Numbered from the stretch's first letter, positions 8,882-17,494 are shown. The stretch is DNA of 64,000 nt from Devosia sediminis (GCF_016411825.1 NZ_JAEKMH010000003.1:248001-312000), one strand, 5' to 3'. Numbers and translations: made by a program. The notes: a model not told the origin generated them from the letters alone.

Positions 8882-9047
8882 AGCTGGGCCTCGTGAGCTG
8901 GCACAGCACTATCGCGTTCAACCGGAGGAATAAAGTCATCTTTTCGCGCGGGGTTTCTACGGCTCGCGCAAATACCGATGGCGCCCTTTACCACCCGCTT
9001 GCCGCGCCGGGGCAATCTGGTCGCACGAGACCATCCCGGAGGCTTCC

Positions 9048-9476
9048 ATGCCAGGCCTTCTCAGCCGCTTCCATGCCGCGACCACGGGGACCGCGGTCAT
9101 CGAATTCGCCATCCTGACGCCGGTCTATCTGCTGATGCTGACCGGCATGCTGGCCTATGGTCTTTACTTCGGCACCGCCCATGCGCTCCAGCAATTGTCC
9201 GCCGACGCCGCCCGCACCGCCATTGCCGGGCGCGACGAGGCCGAACGTGACGGGCTGGTTTCCGCATTCCTCGATCGCAATGCATCGCGCTACATGCTGA
9301 TCGATCGGGCCCTGCTGACCCACAGCGTGGGGGACAGCACCGCCGATCCCAATCAATACGAAGTGCGCCTCAGCTATGACGCGACGGCGCTGCCGATCTG
9401 GAACCTCTACCCGCCCCTGCCGCTGCCCAGCACGACCATTTCCTATGGGGCGACGATCCGGCGGGGCGGCATATGA
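9048..9476 (+). CDS. TadE-like pilus assembly protein (142 aa)
   Basis: Pseudopilin-like minor component of Flp/Tad pili. The N-terminus has the TadE hallmark: a short basic leader then GTAVIEFAILTPVYLLMLTGM, with Glu five residues into the hydrophobic helix. A GGAGG sits just before the ATG at 9048. It is coupled to the next gene by an ATGA overlap. No other tad genes (cpaA-F, flp) are in the window, so this looks like a detached TadE/TadG pair. Confidence 0.8.
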   Translation: MPGLLSRFHAATTGTAVIEFAILTPVYLLMLTGMLAYGLYFGTAHALQQLSADAARTAIAGRDEAERDGLVSAFLDRNASRYMLIDRALLTHSVGDSTADPNQYEVRLSYDATALPIWNLYPPLPLPSTTISYGATIRRGGI

Positions 9477-11116
9477 ATGGGTCTTGGCCAGAATTTTGCC
9501 GCGATGAGCGCGGCAATATGGCAATCCTGTTCGCATTCGGTTTCACAGTCTCCGCCCTGGTGTCGGCCGTGGCGGTGGATGCAGCCTCGCTCTACCACGA
9601 GCGCCGGCTGCTGCAGGCCGGAGTGGACCTGGCGGCCATATCGGCAACGGCGGATCCCTCCCGCGCTGCCGAGATCGCCCAATCCGTGCTGGTCGAGGCG
9701 CGGCTCCTCGCCCCGGCCAGCACGGATGGGCTGACCGTTAGCACAGGCCACTATGACGCGACCGCGCCCGATATCGCCGATCGCTTCACGCCCGGCGGCC
9801 TGCCGGTCAATGCCGTCTCCGTCGCCCTCGAGCAAAGCGGCACCCTCTATTTTTCCGCCGGCTTTGCCGGGCAGCCGACCATCGCCGCCGCGGGTCTCGC
9901 CGCGGTCACGCCGGAAGTGTCCTTCTCGCTCGGCTCGCGGCTGGCAAGCCTGCATGGCGGTCTCGCCAACGCGGTCCTCTCCGATCTCCTGGGCGCCACG
10001 GTGGCGCTGACCCTGGCCGATTACGCGGCTTTGGCCGCTGCACAGGTCAATGCCTTTGCCTTCCTCGATGCCCTGGCACAAAAGCTCGGCGTCACCGCCG
10101 GCACCTATGACGAGCTGCTTGCCATGGAGGCCGATGCCGGCCAGATCGCCGGCGCGCTGGCCAGCCTCACGGCCGGGCCGGCACGCACCGCGCTCCAGTC
10201 CATCCTCGGCGGCAGCGGCCACGACGTCGCCCTCTCGCATCTGATTTCGCTGGGAGAACTGGGCAGCATGCATCTGGGCAGTGGCGCCGTGGCGGGCCTG
10301 AAACTCTCGGTGCTCGACATTCTTTCCGCCGCCGCTTCCCTCGCCGATGGCGACCGGCAGGTCTCGGTCAATCTGGGGGCAGGGGTGCCGGGCCTGGTCT
10401 CCCTTGGTCTCGATCTCGCCGTCGGCGAGCCGCCGCAGGGCGCAGCCTGGTTCGCCATGGGTCCGGTCGGCACCACGGTGCGCACCGCCCAGGTCCGCCT
10501 GCGGATCAAGACGCAGCTTCTCGGCGGGCCCGTGCTGCTCGGCGCCGGGGTGAAACTGCCGCTCTGGCTCGATCTCGCCGCTTCGGAGGCACAGGTGACC
10601 GCCGCCACCTGTCCCACTGCCGCCGCCCCCAATGGCAGCGCCACGATCGCCGTCCGCCCCGGCGTGGCGCGGCTCGGCCTTGGCGAATTGAGCGACGGCG
10701 CCCTTGCCGATTTCGGCGCTGCGCCGCCCCAGACGCCGGTGCATCTCATCAATGTGCTGCTGCTCAAGATTTCCGGCACGGCGCTGGTCGAACTGGCCCA
10801 GACCACGCCTGTCCCGGTCGGCTTTTCCTCGGCCGAGATTGGCGCCGGAGCGACGAAGACGGCGAAGACAACCACGGCCGTGACCTCGCTTGTCGGCTCG
10901 CTCCTGGGCAATCTCGATCTCACCATCAATGTGCTCGGCGTCGGGCTGGCCTCGACGACAGTGCTCGGCAATACCCTCAGGGCGCTGCTCGCGCCCCTTG
11001 CCCCGGTGCTCGATACCACGCTCAACGCCACCCTCGGCGTCCTGGGCCTCGGCATCGGCGAAGCCGATGTGCGCGTCCATGGTGTGCGCTGCGACCACGC
11101 CGTGCTGGTCGGATAA
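9473..11116 (+). CDS. TadG-like pilus assembly protein (547 aa)
   Basis: N-terminus CRDERGNMAILFAFGF is the TadG 'RGN-A' signature followed by one membrane helix; the rest (about 500 aa) is extracytoplasmic, rich in Ala, Gly, Leu and hydroxy residues. In TadG relatives this part is von Willebrand-like; here I see no MIDAS motif, and the body has long stretches of short hydrophobic repeats (ADY..LAAAQVNAFAFLDAL). Two cysteines (AATCP and VRCDH) may bridge. Start ATG at 9473 overlaps the tadE-like stop. Probably assembled with its partner at the cell envelope. Confidence 0.75.
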   Translation: MNGSWPEFCRDERGNMAILFAFGFTVSALVSAVAVDAASLYHERRLLQAGVDLAAISATADPSRAAEIAQSVLVEARLLAPASTDGLTVSTGHYDATAPDIADRFTPGGLPVNAVSVALEQSGTLYFSAGFAGQPTIAAAGLAAVTPEVSFSLGSRLASLHGGLANAVLSDLLGATVALTLADYAALAAAQVNAFAFLDALAQKLGVTAGTYDELLAMEADAGQIAGALASLTAGPARTALQSILGGSGHDVALSHLISLGELGSMHLGSGAVAGLKLSVLDILSAAASLADGDRQVSVNLGAGVPGLVSLGLDLAVGEPPQGAAWFAMGPVGTTVRTAQVRLRIKTQLLGGPVLLGAGVKLPLWLDLAASEAQVTAATCPTAAAPNGSATIAVRPGVARLGLGELSDGALADFGAAPPQTPVHLINVLLLKISGTALVELAQTTPVPVGFSSAEIGAGATKTAKTTTAVTSLVGSLLGNLDLTINVLGVGLASTTVLGNTLRALLAPLAPVLDTTLNATLGVLGLGIGEADVRVHGVRCDHAVLVG

Positions 11117-11204
11117 GGCCGGCCGGCAAAAAGCGCTCATGGCCCCTTCCGACTCCCGCTCTGCGCGGATAGTCTGATGCACGTACATCTGAGAGGAGTG
11201 CGCC

Positions 11205-12332
11205 ATGAGCGGCAAGCGCCTCGGTATCGGCCTGATCGGTACCGGCAATATTTCTTCGGCCTATCTGAAGGCCATTATGGGCAAGGACGGGCTGCCGGGT
11301 TTTGAGGTCCTCGACGTCAAGGGCGTCGCCGACATGAAGGCGGAAGCCGCCCGCGCCCGCGCGGCGGAATTCGGCCTCCAGGCCATGACGGTCGATCAAC
11401 TGCTCGCCGATCCCGAGATCGACCTCGTCGTCAATCTCACCATTCCGCGGGCCCATGTCGATGTCGGTCTGCAATGCCTCGCCGCCGGTAAGCATGTCTA
11501 TTCCGAAAAGCCGCTTGGCATCACCTATGCCGAAGGCCGTCGCCTGCTCGATGCCGCCAATGCGGCCGGGCTGCGCATCGGCTCGGCGCCCGATACCTTC
11601 CTCGGCGGTTCGCACCAGCAGGCCCGATCCGTGGTCGATAGTGGTGCCCTGGGCACCATTGTCGGCGGCACCGCCTTCTTCCAGTGCCCGGGCCACGAAA
11701 GCTGGCATCCCGATCCGGCCTTCTACTACGACCTCGGCGGCGGCCCCATGCTCGACATGGGCCCCTATTACATCACCGACCTCGTCAATCTCCTGGGCCC
11801 GGTCGCCCGCGTCTCGGCCATGTCCTCGCGCCTGCGCGCGGAGCGCACCATCACCTCCGAGCCCAAAAAGGGCCAGACGATGCCGGTGCATATCGACACC
11901 CATGTCACGGGCTCGCTGGGCTTTGCCAATGGCGCCATCGTTCAGATCGGCATGAGTTTTGACGTTGCCGCCCACAAGCACGTGCCGCTCGAACTCTACG
12001 GCACCGAGCAGACGCTGATCGTCCCCGATCCCAATTTCTTCGGCGGCAAGGTCGAATTGCGTAAGCGCGGCCGCAATGAGGAATGGACCGATGTCCCGGT
12101 CACCGCGCCCTATGCGGACGGCAATTACCGCTCCCTGGGCGTCGCCGACATGGCGGCCGGCATTCTCGAAAATCGCCCCCACCGCGCCAATGGCGACCTC
12201 GCTCTCCACGTCCTCGAAGTCATGGAAGCCTTCGAACACGCCGCCCGTGAGGGCCGCACCGTGGACATCAATACCCCGGTCACCCGCCCCGCCGCGCTAT
12301 CGGAGAGTCTGAAGGACGGCAAGCTGAGCTAG
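11205..12332 (+). CDS. Gfo/Idh/MocA family oxidoreductase (375 aa)
   Basis: NAD(P)-dependent sugar or cyclitol dehydrogenase. The N-terminal Rossmann motif is GIGLIGTGNISSAYL, followed by the EKP catalytic lysine motif (VYSEKPLGIT) near residue 100 and the active-site region YYDLGGGPMLDMGPYY with the conserved DxGxY-like pattern. Length fits the family. GAGAGGAG lies 8 bases before the ATG at 11205. It is a single gene between tadG and an intergenic repeat block, so the substrate cannot be inferred from neighbours. Confidence 0.88.
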   Translation: MSGKRLGIGLIGTGNISSAYLKAIMGKDGLPGFEVLDVKGVADMKAEAARARAAEFGLQAMTVDQLLADPEIDLVVNLTIPRAHVDVGLQCLAAGKHVYSEKPLGITYAEGRRLLDAANAAGLRIGSAPDTFLGGSHQQARSVVDSGALGTIVGGTAFFQCPGHESWHPDPAFYYDLGGGPMLDMGPYYITDLVNLLGPVARVSAMSSRLRAERTITSEPKKGQTMPVHIDTHVTGSLGFANGAIVQIGMSFDVAAHKHVPLELYGTEQTLIVPDPNFFGGKVELRKRGRNEEWTDVPVTAPYADGNYRSLGVADMAAGILENRPHRANGDLALHVLEVMEAFEHAAREGRTVDINTPVTRPAALSESLKDGKLS

Positions 12333-12365
12333 GCGCCACCTTCGGTCCTGCAGGCCTAATGCCAG

Positions 12366-12440
12366 TGTTCATCCCTCCCTCCCCTTGAGGGGGAGGGTAG
12401 CGTAGCTTGGCCGAAGGCTTAGCGAAGCTGGGTGGGGTGA
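12366..12440. repeat. Type A intergenic repeat, copy with long tail
   Basis: CCCTCCCCTTGAGGGGGAGGG palindrome followed by a tail containing AGCTTGG..GAAGGCTTAGCGAAGCTGGGTGGGG. The same unit, with a few changes, recurs at 12603-12690. Non-coding. Confidence 0.7.
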
Positions 12441-12484
12441 AGAGGCTCATAACGGCCCGTGTCGAGTGCGCCTGGCACCTCCCC

Positions 12485-12570
12485 CACCGTCACCACCCGG
12501 CTTGACCGGGTGGTCCATGCGATGACGCGGCAAAGATGGATTGCCCGGCCAAGCCGGGCAATGACGGTGG
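12485..12570. repeat. Type B two-hairpin intergenic repeat
   Basis: Two hairpins in a row: CACCCGGCTTGACCGGGTGG, then TTGCCCGGCCAAGCCGGGCAA, joined by a short linker and flanked by CCGTCA / TGACGG. A second copy with the same order lies at 27081-27158. This arrangement is familiar from rhizobial intergenic mosaic elements. Non-coding. Confidence 0.7.
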
Positions 12571-12602
12571 ACGTGAAGCCTTAGGTGTAACATCGAGCGC
12601 GC

Positions 12603-12690
12603 CGTCACCCCACCCTCGGTCCCTCCCTCCCCTCGAGGGGGAGGGTAGCGGAGCTTGGCTGAAGGCTTAGCGAAGCTGGGTGGGGTGACT
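12603..12690. repeat. Type A intergenic repeat, second copy with long tail
   Basis: Direct repeat of the 12366 copy, including the AGCTTGG-CTTAGCGAAGCTGGGTGGGG tail. The 374-base gap 12333-12706 therefore consists of A-B-A repeats and shows no credible gene. Confidence 0.7.
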
Positions 12691-12706
12691 AACCTCGATT
12701 TCTAAC

Positions 12707-13312
12707 CTACCAATACCACCCCAGCGCCTCGGCGGCGTCCTTGTCGAAGTAAAGCTTCACTTCCACATCATTGGCCGGGTCGGTTTCCCCGTCCACATAC
12801 TGGCGCTGCAGCAGGGTGACGATTTCGGTCTCGGCATCGGCGCCGCGATAGACATAGTCGAAGCAGTCGCTGTTGTCGGCGGTGGTGATGGTGCTGGCGA
12901 TTTCCTGCCGCAGCGCTTCGAGCGCCCGCCCCTCGATGGCGTCGCCATCCTCGCGCTCATAAGCGCGCACCGAGGGTACCCAGTCGAACCCGATTTCGCA
13001 GATATAGCGATTGTCCCGCAACTCCCCGTGATCGACGAAGGAAATGTCGATCTCCTCGGTCCAGGGATTGGATATCTCGTAGGTGGCGTCCGTGCCTTCG
13101 ATCGAGAGGTAGATGTCCGACCACGAGCATTCGCCGTCCTGCTCGAAATAGCACCAGCGCTCCGAGGCCATCATCAGGGTGGCGATGTCGTCGATATGCA
13201 CCAGCTTGCCGGTCTTGAGCCGGTCCAGCACAGCCTCGGTATCGGCGTCGAAGGCGAGGCCGGGGACTGCTCCGGCAACGAGCAGGGCGAGCGAAAAAGC
13301 GAGGCGACGCAT
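12707..13312 (-). CDS. Hypothetical secreted protein (201 aa)
   Basis: Unrecognised. The N-terminus MRRLAFSLALLVAGAVPGLA is a Sec signal peptide, cleavage near LAFDA. The mature protein is acidic, with cysteines in RWCYFEQDGECSW, RYICEIG and NSDCFDY, which suggests periplasmic disulfides. Start ATG at 13312 with GGAGG about 8 bases upstream. It lies alone between the repeat block and the divergent Rrf2 gene. Confidence 0.6.
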   Translation of the reverse strand: MRRLAFSLALLVAGAVPGLAFDADTEAVLDRLKTGKLVHIDDIATLMMASERWCYFEQDGECSWSDIYLSIEGTDATYEISNPWTEEIDISFVDHGELRDNRYICEIGFDWVPSVRAYEREDGDAIEGRALEALRQEIASTITTADNSDCFDYVYRGADAETEIVTLLQRQYVDGETDPANDVEVKLYFDKDAAEALGWYW

Positions 13313-13392
13313 GATGATCCTCCCGAATTGTCGGGGTCAATCTAGCCCAGCTCCGCCCGCGACGAAACCGGGCACTTGACGGCGAAGCTAAT

Positions 13393-13413
13393 ATGTAACA
13401 ATAAAAGTTACAT
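13393..13413. promoter_or_regulatory. Probable Rrf2 operator (ATGTAAC-N7-GTTACAT)
   Basis: A perfect inverted repeat, 7-base arms with a 7-base A-rich spacer, whose right arm runs into the start codon of the Rrf2 gene. A TTGACG at 13376 could be the -35 element, which would place the operator over the -10. The location fits autorepression by the Rrf2 protein. Confidence 0.55.
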
Positions 13414-13849
13414 GAAACGCTCAAGCCGCCTTTCCATTGCGCTGCATGCGCTTGTCCATCTCCATGCCCAGCCGGGCAGGGCGCTGACCTCGTCGGCACT
13501 TTCGACCTGCCTCATGACCAATCCGGTCGTGGTGCGCCGGGTGCTCGGCGAATTGCGCGAGGCCGGCATTGTCGATGCCAGCAAGGGACCCAATGGGGGC
13601 TGGTCGCTGATGCGCCCGGCCGAGGACATCACGCTGCATCAGGTCTATGCCGCCATGGGCGAGCGCCTGCTCATTCGCACCGAAAGCGATCCCGGCGACG
13701 TCACCTGCGCCATCGTGCGCTCCGTCGACAGGGTCATGACTGATTTCCTCGATGACGCCGAGGCCCTGCTGGCCGCAAGGCTGGCGCGCGTCCGCCTCAG
13801 CGACATCGCGTCTCAAGCCATCAACGCGGGCTTCCCCCGCCTCGACTGA
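13412..13849 (+). CDS. Rrf2 family transcriptional regulator (145 aa)
   Basis: Winged-helix repressor of the Rrf2 family. The N-terminal HTH region reads SRLSIALHALVHLHAQPGRALTS with NPVVVRRVLGELREAGIV as recognition part and SKGPNGGWSL as the wing. Unlike iron-sulfur members it has a single Cys (DVTCAIV), so it probably does not hold a [2Fe-2S] cluster and belongs to the YwnA-like group. Start ATG at 13412 (MKRSSRLS); a longer reading from 13376 would read through the operator. It precedes a flavoprotein gene that it very likely controls. Confidence 0.85.
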   Translation: MKRSSRLSIALHALVHLHAQPGRALTSSALSTCLMTNPVVVRRVLGELREAGIVDASKGPNGGWSLMRPAEDITLHQVYAAMGERLLIRTESDPGDVTCAIVRSVDRVMTDFLDDAEALLAARLARVRLSDIASQAINAGFPRLD

Positions 13850-13928
13850 ACGAATTCCAACGCGACGCGTCTCGTCTCTGGCCCCTTGGCGCCAGCCGAT
13901 ATCGCTCGCCTATCTGAAAGGATCACAC

Positions 13929-14819
13929 ATGCAGGATGTCATCATTGTCGGGGGCAGCTTTGCCGGCCTCACCGCCGCCATGCAATTGGGCCGCGCCCGC
14001 CGCAAGGTCACGGTGCTCGACACTGGCCTCAACCGCAATCGCTACGCCGAACATGCCCATAACATCTTCGGCCATGACGGCACCCCGCCCGGCGATCTGC
14101 TTGCCGTCGCCCGCCAGCAGGTCGGCCAGTATCCCACGGTCGATCTGGTTCAAGGCAAGGCCACGACAATTGCCGGCGAGCCCGACAGCTTTGTCGTCAC
14201 CACCGAGGACGGCCGGACCATCGATGGCCGCCGGGTCATCCTCAGCTATGGCATTGTCGACGAATTCCCCGCCATTCCCGGCTTTGCCGAAAGCTGGGGC
14301 AAGACCGTCATCCACTGCCCTTTCTGCCATGGCTATGAAGTGGCCGGCACCCGCTGGGGGCTGGTCTATTCCTCGCCCATGTCGCTGCATGGCCCGGTTC
14401 TCTATGCCAACTGGACCGACGACATCACCCTCTTCCTCGATGGCAATGACATCATCGACGAGGAGCGGGCCAAGCTTGTGAAGCGCGGGGTCAGGATCGT
14501 CGACGGCAAGCTTGCGGCCATCCACCACGAGGGCGGCCGGGTCTCTGGCGTCTCCATCGAGGGCGGCGAGCGGATCGCGCTCGAAGCCCTCTACGCCCAC
14601 CCCCGCAATCGCCCCTCGGCCGATCTTCACGCCCAGCTTGGCCTCGACATGAAGGATACGCCCACCGGCACCATGGTCGCGGTCGATGCCATGCAACTGA
14701 CCTCCCGCCCCGGCATCTACGCCGCCGGCGACCTGACCACCGGCATGCATTCGGTAACTTTTGCCACCAATACCGGCTCCCTCGCCGCCATGGGCGCCCT
14801 GCAGTCGATGATGGTGTGA
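13929..14819 (+). CDS. Thioredoxin reductase-like NAD(P)/FAD oxidoreductase (296 aa)
   Basis: FAD-binding N-terminus DVIIVGGSFAGLTAAMQLGRA, redox-active CxxC in VIHCPFCHGYE near residue 130, and a C-terminal FAD motif GIYAAGDLTTGMHSVTFA. This places it with the thioredoxin-reductase-like, low-molecular-weight flavoproteins that are commonly paired with an Rrf2 gene. The central NADPH-binding glycine motif is not obvious (GLVYSSPMSLHG), so the electron donor is uncertain. ATG at 13929; the 79-base gap to the Rrf2 gene suggests an operon. Role: probably stress-linked disulfide or quinone/electrophile reduction (inference). Confidence 0.8.
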   Translation: MQDVIIVGGSFAGLTAAMQLGRARRKVTVLDTGLNRNRYAEHAHNIFGHDGTPPGDLLAVARQQVGQYPTVDLVQGKATTIAGEPDSFVVTTEDGRTIDGRRVILSYGIVDEFPAIPGFAESWGKTVIHCPFCHGYEVAGTRWGLVYSSPMSLHGPVLYANWTDDITLFLDGNDIIDEERAKLVKRGVRIVDGKLAAIHHEGGRVSGVSIEGGERIALEALYAHPRNRPSADLHAQLGLDMKDTPTGTMVAVDAMQLTSRPGIYAAGDLTTGMHSVTFATNTGSLAAMGALQSMMV

Positions 14820-14842
14820 GCCTGCAGGTGCGGTGCGCTTGG

Positions 14843-14882
14843 ATCACCCCACCCTCGGTCCCTCCCCCTCAAGGGGAGGGAT
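14843..14882. repeat. Type A intergenic repeat (left of DUF559 gene)
   Basis: CACCCCACCCTCGGTCCCTCC followed by CCCTCAAGGGGAGGG. It overlaps the 3' end of the DUF559 gene; the matching unit at 15238-15296 lies in opposite orientation on the other side. Confidence 0.65.
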
Positions 14883-15237
14883 GCGCAGGACTGGCAAGGG
14901 TGTGCAAAACGAGGGTCATGACGCCTTCCAGATTATGCATGACTTCGCCATTGGGTACACGCAACACGCGATAACCCTCGCCGTTGAGAAAGGCGTCCCG
15001 GACCCGGTCGCGCGCCGGCGCATTGCCGGCAAAATGCGTGTCGCCGTCCACTTCAATGACGAGCCCCGAAGCGTGGCAGCAGAAGTCGACATAGTAGCGG
15101 CGACCGATCTCCACCTGTCGCCGAAAATGGTATCCTTGGGCGCGCAGCAGTCGTAGCGCATTCCAGAGCTTCGCCTCGGGAATGGGCATGTTCCTGCGAA
15201 GGTGCCGGGCACGGTCGACGCACATGTCACCCAACAT
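14869..15237 (-). CDS. DUF559 domain endonuclease-like protein (122 aa)
   Basis: Small Vsr/PD-(D/E)XK-fold protein. Core motifs are RARHLRRNMPIPEAKLWNALR, YHFRRQVEIGRRYYVDFCC and LVIEVDGDTH, giving the D..ExD-like metal-binding pattern. DUF559 proteins are small, very common in Rhizobiales and of unproven function; some are fused to methylases or nucleases. ATG at 15237. The gene is bracketed by type A palindromes in inverted orientation, its last residues being encoded inside one of them, as if gene and repeats travel together. Confidence 0.75.
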   Translation of the reverse strand: MLGDMCVDRARHLRRNMPIPEAKLWNALRLLRAQGYHFRRQVEIGRRYYVDFCCHASGLVIEVDGDTHFAGNAPARDRVRDAFLNGEGYRVLRVPNGEVMHNLEGVMTLVLHTLASPAHPSP

Positions 15238-15296
15238 TGCCGGTGCTCATCGCCTCCCTCCCCTTGAGGGGGAGGGACCGAGGGTGGGGTGACGTT
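15238..15296. repeat. Type A intergenic repeat (right of DUF559 gene)
   Basis: Reads GCCGGTGCTCATCGCCTCCC then CCTTGAGGGGGAGGG and GAGGGTGGGGTGACG. It shares the GGTGxTCATCG leader with the 32042 copy and, inverted, with 4088-4140. Confidence 0.7.
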
Positions 15297-15320
15297 ACAC
15301 GCAAGAAGGTCGGCGTGGAA

Positions 15321-16358
15321 CTACCGCAGCCACCCCTGCGGCCGGGGATGCAGTTCCATCTGCCCGCCGGCCGTCGCGGCGTCGATGGCCGCGATCTCCT
15401 CGTCCGAAAGGTCGAGATTGTTGAGCACGCCCAGATTGTCCTTGAGCTGGTCGAGGGTCCTGACCCCGATCAGCGCCGAGGTCATTTCCTTGCGTCGCAA
15501 CACCCAGCTCAGTGCCAGTTGCACCATGCTCTGCCCGCGCGCCCTTGCGATTTCGGCCACCTTGTCGACGGCCTCGAGCACCCGCGGCTCGATATGGCTG
15601 GCGCGCAGCGTACCCTGCGGATTGCCGCCCCGCGTCCCCTCGACGCTGCCCGAATTGTACTTGCCCGACAGCACGCCCTGCGCCAGTGGCGAAAAGGCGA
15701 TGACCCCGATCCCGAGCTCGCCACAGGCATCGATCGTCCGGTCGTTCTCGATCCAGCGATTGATCATCGAATAGCTCGGCTGGTGGATGGTCGTCGCCAC
15801 GCCCATCTCTTTCAAGATCCGATGTGCCTCGCGCGTCTGCGCTTCGGGATAGGACGAGATGCCCACATAAAGCGCCTTACCCGATTTCACCGCATGGGCC
15901 AGCGCGCCCATGGTTTCCTCGAGCGGCGTGTCCGGGTCGAAGCGGTGCGAATAGAAGATGTCGACATAGTCGAGCCCGAGGCGTTTCAGGCTCTGGTCGA
16001 GGCTGGCCAGCACATATTTGCGGCTCCCCCATTCGCCATAGGGGCCCGGCCACATATTGTAGCCGGCCTTGGTGGAAATGATCATCTCGTCGCGATAGGG
16101 GCGGAAATCGCGCGCCATCACCGTGCCGAACAGCTCTTCCGACGACCCGGCCGGCGGTCCGTAATTGTTGGCGAGGTCGAAATGGGTGACGCCCTGGTCG
16201 AAGGCATAGCCCAGGATTTCCATGGCGCTGGGATAGTCGCGCGTTCCCCCGAAATTCTGCCACAGCCCCAGGCTCACCACCGGCAGTTTCAGGCCCGAGC
16301 GGCCCGAGCGGCGGTATTCCATGGTGTCATAGCGTGCGTTATCCGCCCGGTAGGTCAT
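15321..16358 (-). CDS. Aldo/keto reductase, L-glyceraldehyde 3-phosphate reductase-like (345 aa)
   Basis: NADPH-dependent TIM-barrel reductase of the YghZ/Gpr type. Catalytic tetrad: Asp in HFDLANNYG, Tyr in the same block, Lys in STKAGYNMWPGPYGEWGSR, His in FYSHRFDPDTPLEE. The phrase GPPAGSSEE and the long GYxMWPGPYGxxGSRKY loop are typical of this subgroup, which reduces L-glyceraldehyde 3-phosphate and methylglyoxal. 345 residues is normal. ATG at 16358. It is divergent from trhO, with 70 bases between starts. Confidence 0.88.
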   Translation of the reverse strand: MTYRADNARYDTMEYRRSGRSGLKLPVVSLGLWQNFGGTRDYPSAMEILGYAFDQGVTHFDLANNYGPPAGSSEELFGTVMARDFRPYRDEMIISTKAGYNMWPGPYGEWGSRKYVLASLDQSLKRLGLDYVDIFYSHRFDPDTPLEETMGALAHAVKSGKALYVGISSYPEAQTREAHRILKEMGVATTIHQPSYSMINRWIENDRTIDACGELGIGVIAFSPLAQGVLSGKYNSGSVEGTRGGNPQGTLRASHIEPRVLEAVDKVAEIARARGQSMVQLALSWVLRRKEMTSALIGVRTLDQLKDNLGVLNNLDLSDEEIAAIDAATAGGQMELHPRPQGWLR

Positions 16359-16428
16359 GTCTCACTCCCAATTTTGTGGCTGCGGCCGCCCGTGACGCCG
16401 GACCCGGCCGATGCTATGAGCGGCGCCG

Positions 16429-17469
16429 ATGACCGCGCAACGCTCCATGTCCGACCCCACTCTGCCCCAGCCCCATCACCCATACAAGGTGATGGCCGTC
16501 TATAAATTCGCCGATCTGCCAGATGCCGAGACGCTGAAGACGCCGCTGGCCCAGTTCTGCTGCAATCGGGGCATCAAGGGCACGCTTATCCTCGCGCCCG
16601 AGGGCATCAATGGCACCGTGTCAGGCACACCCGAAGCGATCGACGCGCTGGCCGATTTCCTTTTTGCCTCCGGCCCATTCGGCACCCGTCTTACCGGCGC
16701 CGAGGTGAAATATTCCTTCGCCGACACCGCGCCGTTCCTGCGCATGAAGGTTCGTCTGAAACCCGAAATCGTCACCCTGCGTGCCCCCGAGGCCAATCCC
16801 AGCCAGCAGGTCGGCACCTATGTCGAGCCGGAAAACTGGAACGCGCTGATCGAGCGCAACGACGTCGTCCTGGTCGATACCCGCAACGACTATGAAGTCG
16901 GCCTCGGCACCTTCCAGCGCGCGCTCGATCCCAAGACCGAGAGCTTTGTCGAGTTCAAGGACTATGTGGCGAAAAACCTCGATCCGGCCCGCGACAGACG
17001 AGTCGCCATGTTCTGCACCGGCGGCATCCGCTGCGAAAAAGCCTCGTCCTATCTGCTGAGCCAGGGTTTTGAAGAGGTTTTTCACCTCAAGGGCGGGATC
17101 CTGAAGTATCTCGAAACTGTCCCTGAAGCCGAAAGCCGCTTTGCCGGCGAATGCTTTGTCTTCGACGAGCGCGTCTCGGTCGGACACGGGCTCGAACTGG
17201 GCACCGCCACGCTCTGCCGCGCCTGTCGCCACCCGCTGACCCCTGATGACCGCCAGCATGCCGACTATCACGAAGGCATTTCCTGCCCGCATTGCGTCGG
17301 CGACGCCGCCAAGCACGCCGCTGCTGCCGAGCGCCAGCACCAGATGGACCTCGCCAAAAAGCGTGGCGCCAGCCACCTGGGCGACGACGCCATGACCGAT
17401 GCCGCCGAGCGCCGCCAGGCCAAGAAGGCCCGGGCCGAACAGTCGCGGTTGGCGAACAAGCTGGATTGA
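16429..17469 (+). CDS. trhO: tRNA uridine(34) hydroxylase, rhodanese-like (TrhO)
   Basis: Oxygen-dependent hydroxylation of U34 in tRNA (ho5U34), formerly YceA. N-terminal acylphosphatase-like domain (YKFADLPDAE..CCNRGIKGTLILAPEGINGT), then a rhodanese domain with VLVDTRNDYEVGLGTF and the catalytic loop MFCTGGIRCEKAS, Cys in CTGGIRC. The C-terminal zinc-like cysteines (LCRACRHP, SCPHC) are present, followed by a basic Ala/Arg/Lys tail. 346 residues from ATG 16429; ATG 16447 is an alternative. Confidence 0.92.
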   Translation: MTAQRSMSDPTLPQPHHPYKVMAVYKFADLPDAETLKTPLAQFCCNRGIKGTLILAPEGINGTVSGTPEAIDALADFLFASGPFGTRLTGAEVKYSFADTAPFLRMKVRLKPEIVTLRAPEANPSQQVGTYVEPENWNALIERNDVVLVDTRNDYEVGLGTFQRALDPKTESFVEFKDYVAKNLDPARDRRVAMFCTGGIRCEKASSYLLSQGFEEVFHLKGGILKYLETVPEAESRFAGECFVFDERVSVGHGLELGTATLCRACRHPLTPDDRQHADYHEGISCPHCVGDAAKHAAAAERQHQMDLAKKRGASHLGDDAMTDAAERRQAKKARAEQSRLANKLD

Positions 17470-17470
17470 T

Positions 17471-17494
17471 TTGTACATACAATTGTACTAACAA
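17471..17494. promoter_or_regulatory. Tandem operator before brnT (2 x TTGTNNNNACAA)
   Basis: Two abutting 12-base units, TTGTACATACAA and TTGTACTAACAA, each a dyad of TTGT/ACAA around 4 bases. They end 5 bases before the brnT ATG, in line with autorepression of brnTA by the BrnT-BrnA complex. There is no Shine-Dalgarno sequence between the operator and the ATG. Confidence 0.6.

Noticed and set aside
9443..11248. 601-codon minus-strand frame over tadG
   Set aside because: No start signal or domain; TadE/TadG motifs on the plus strand explain the region.
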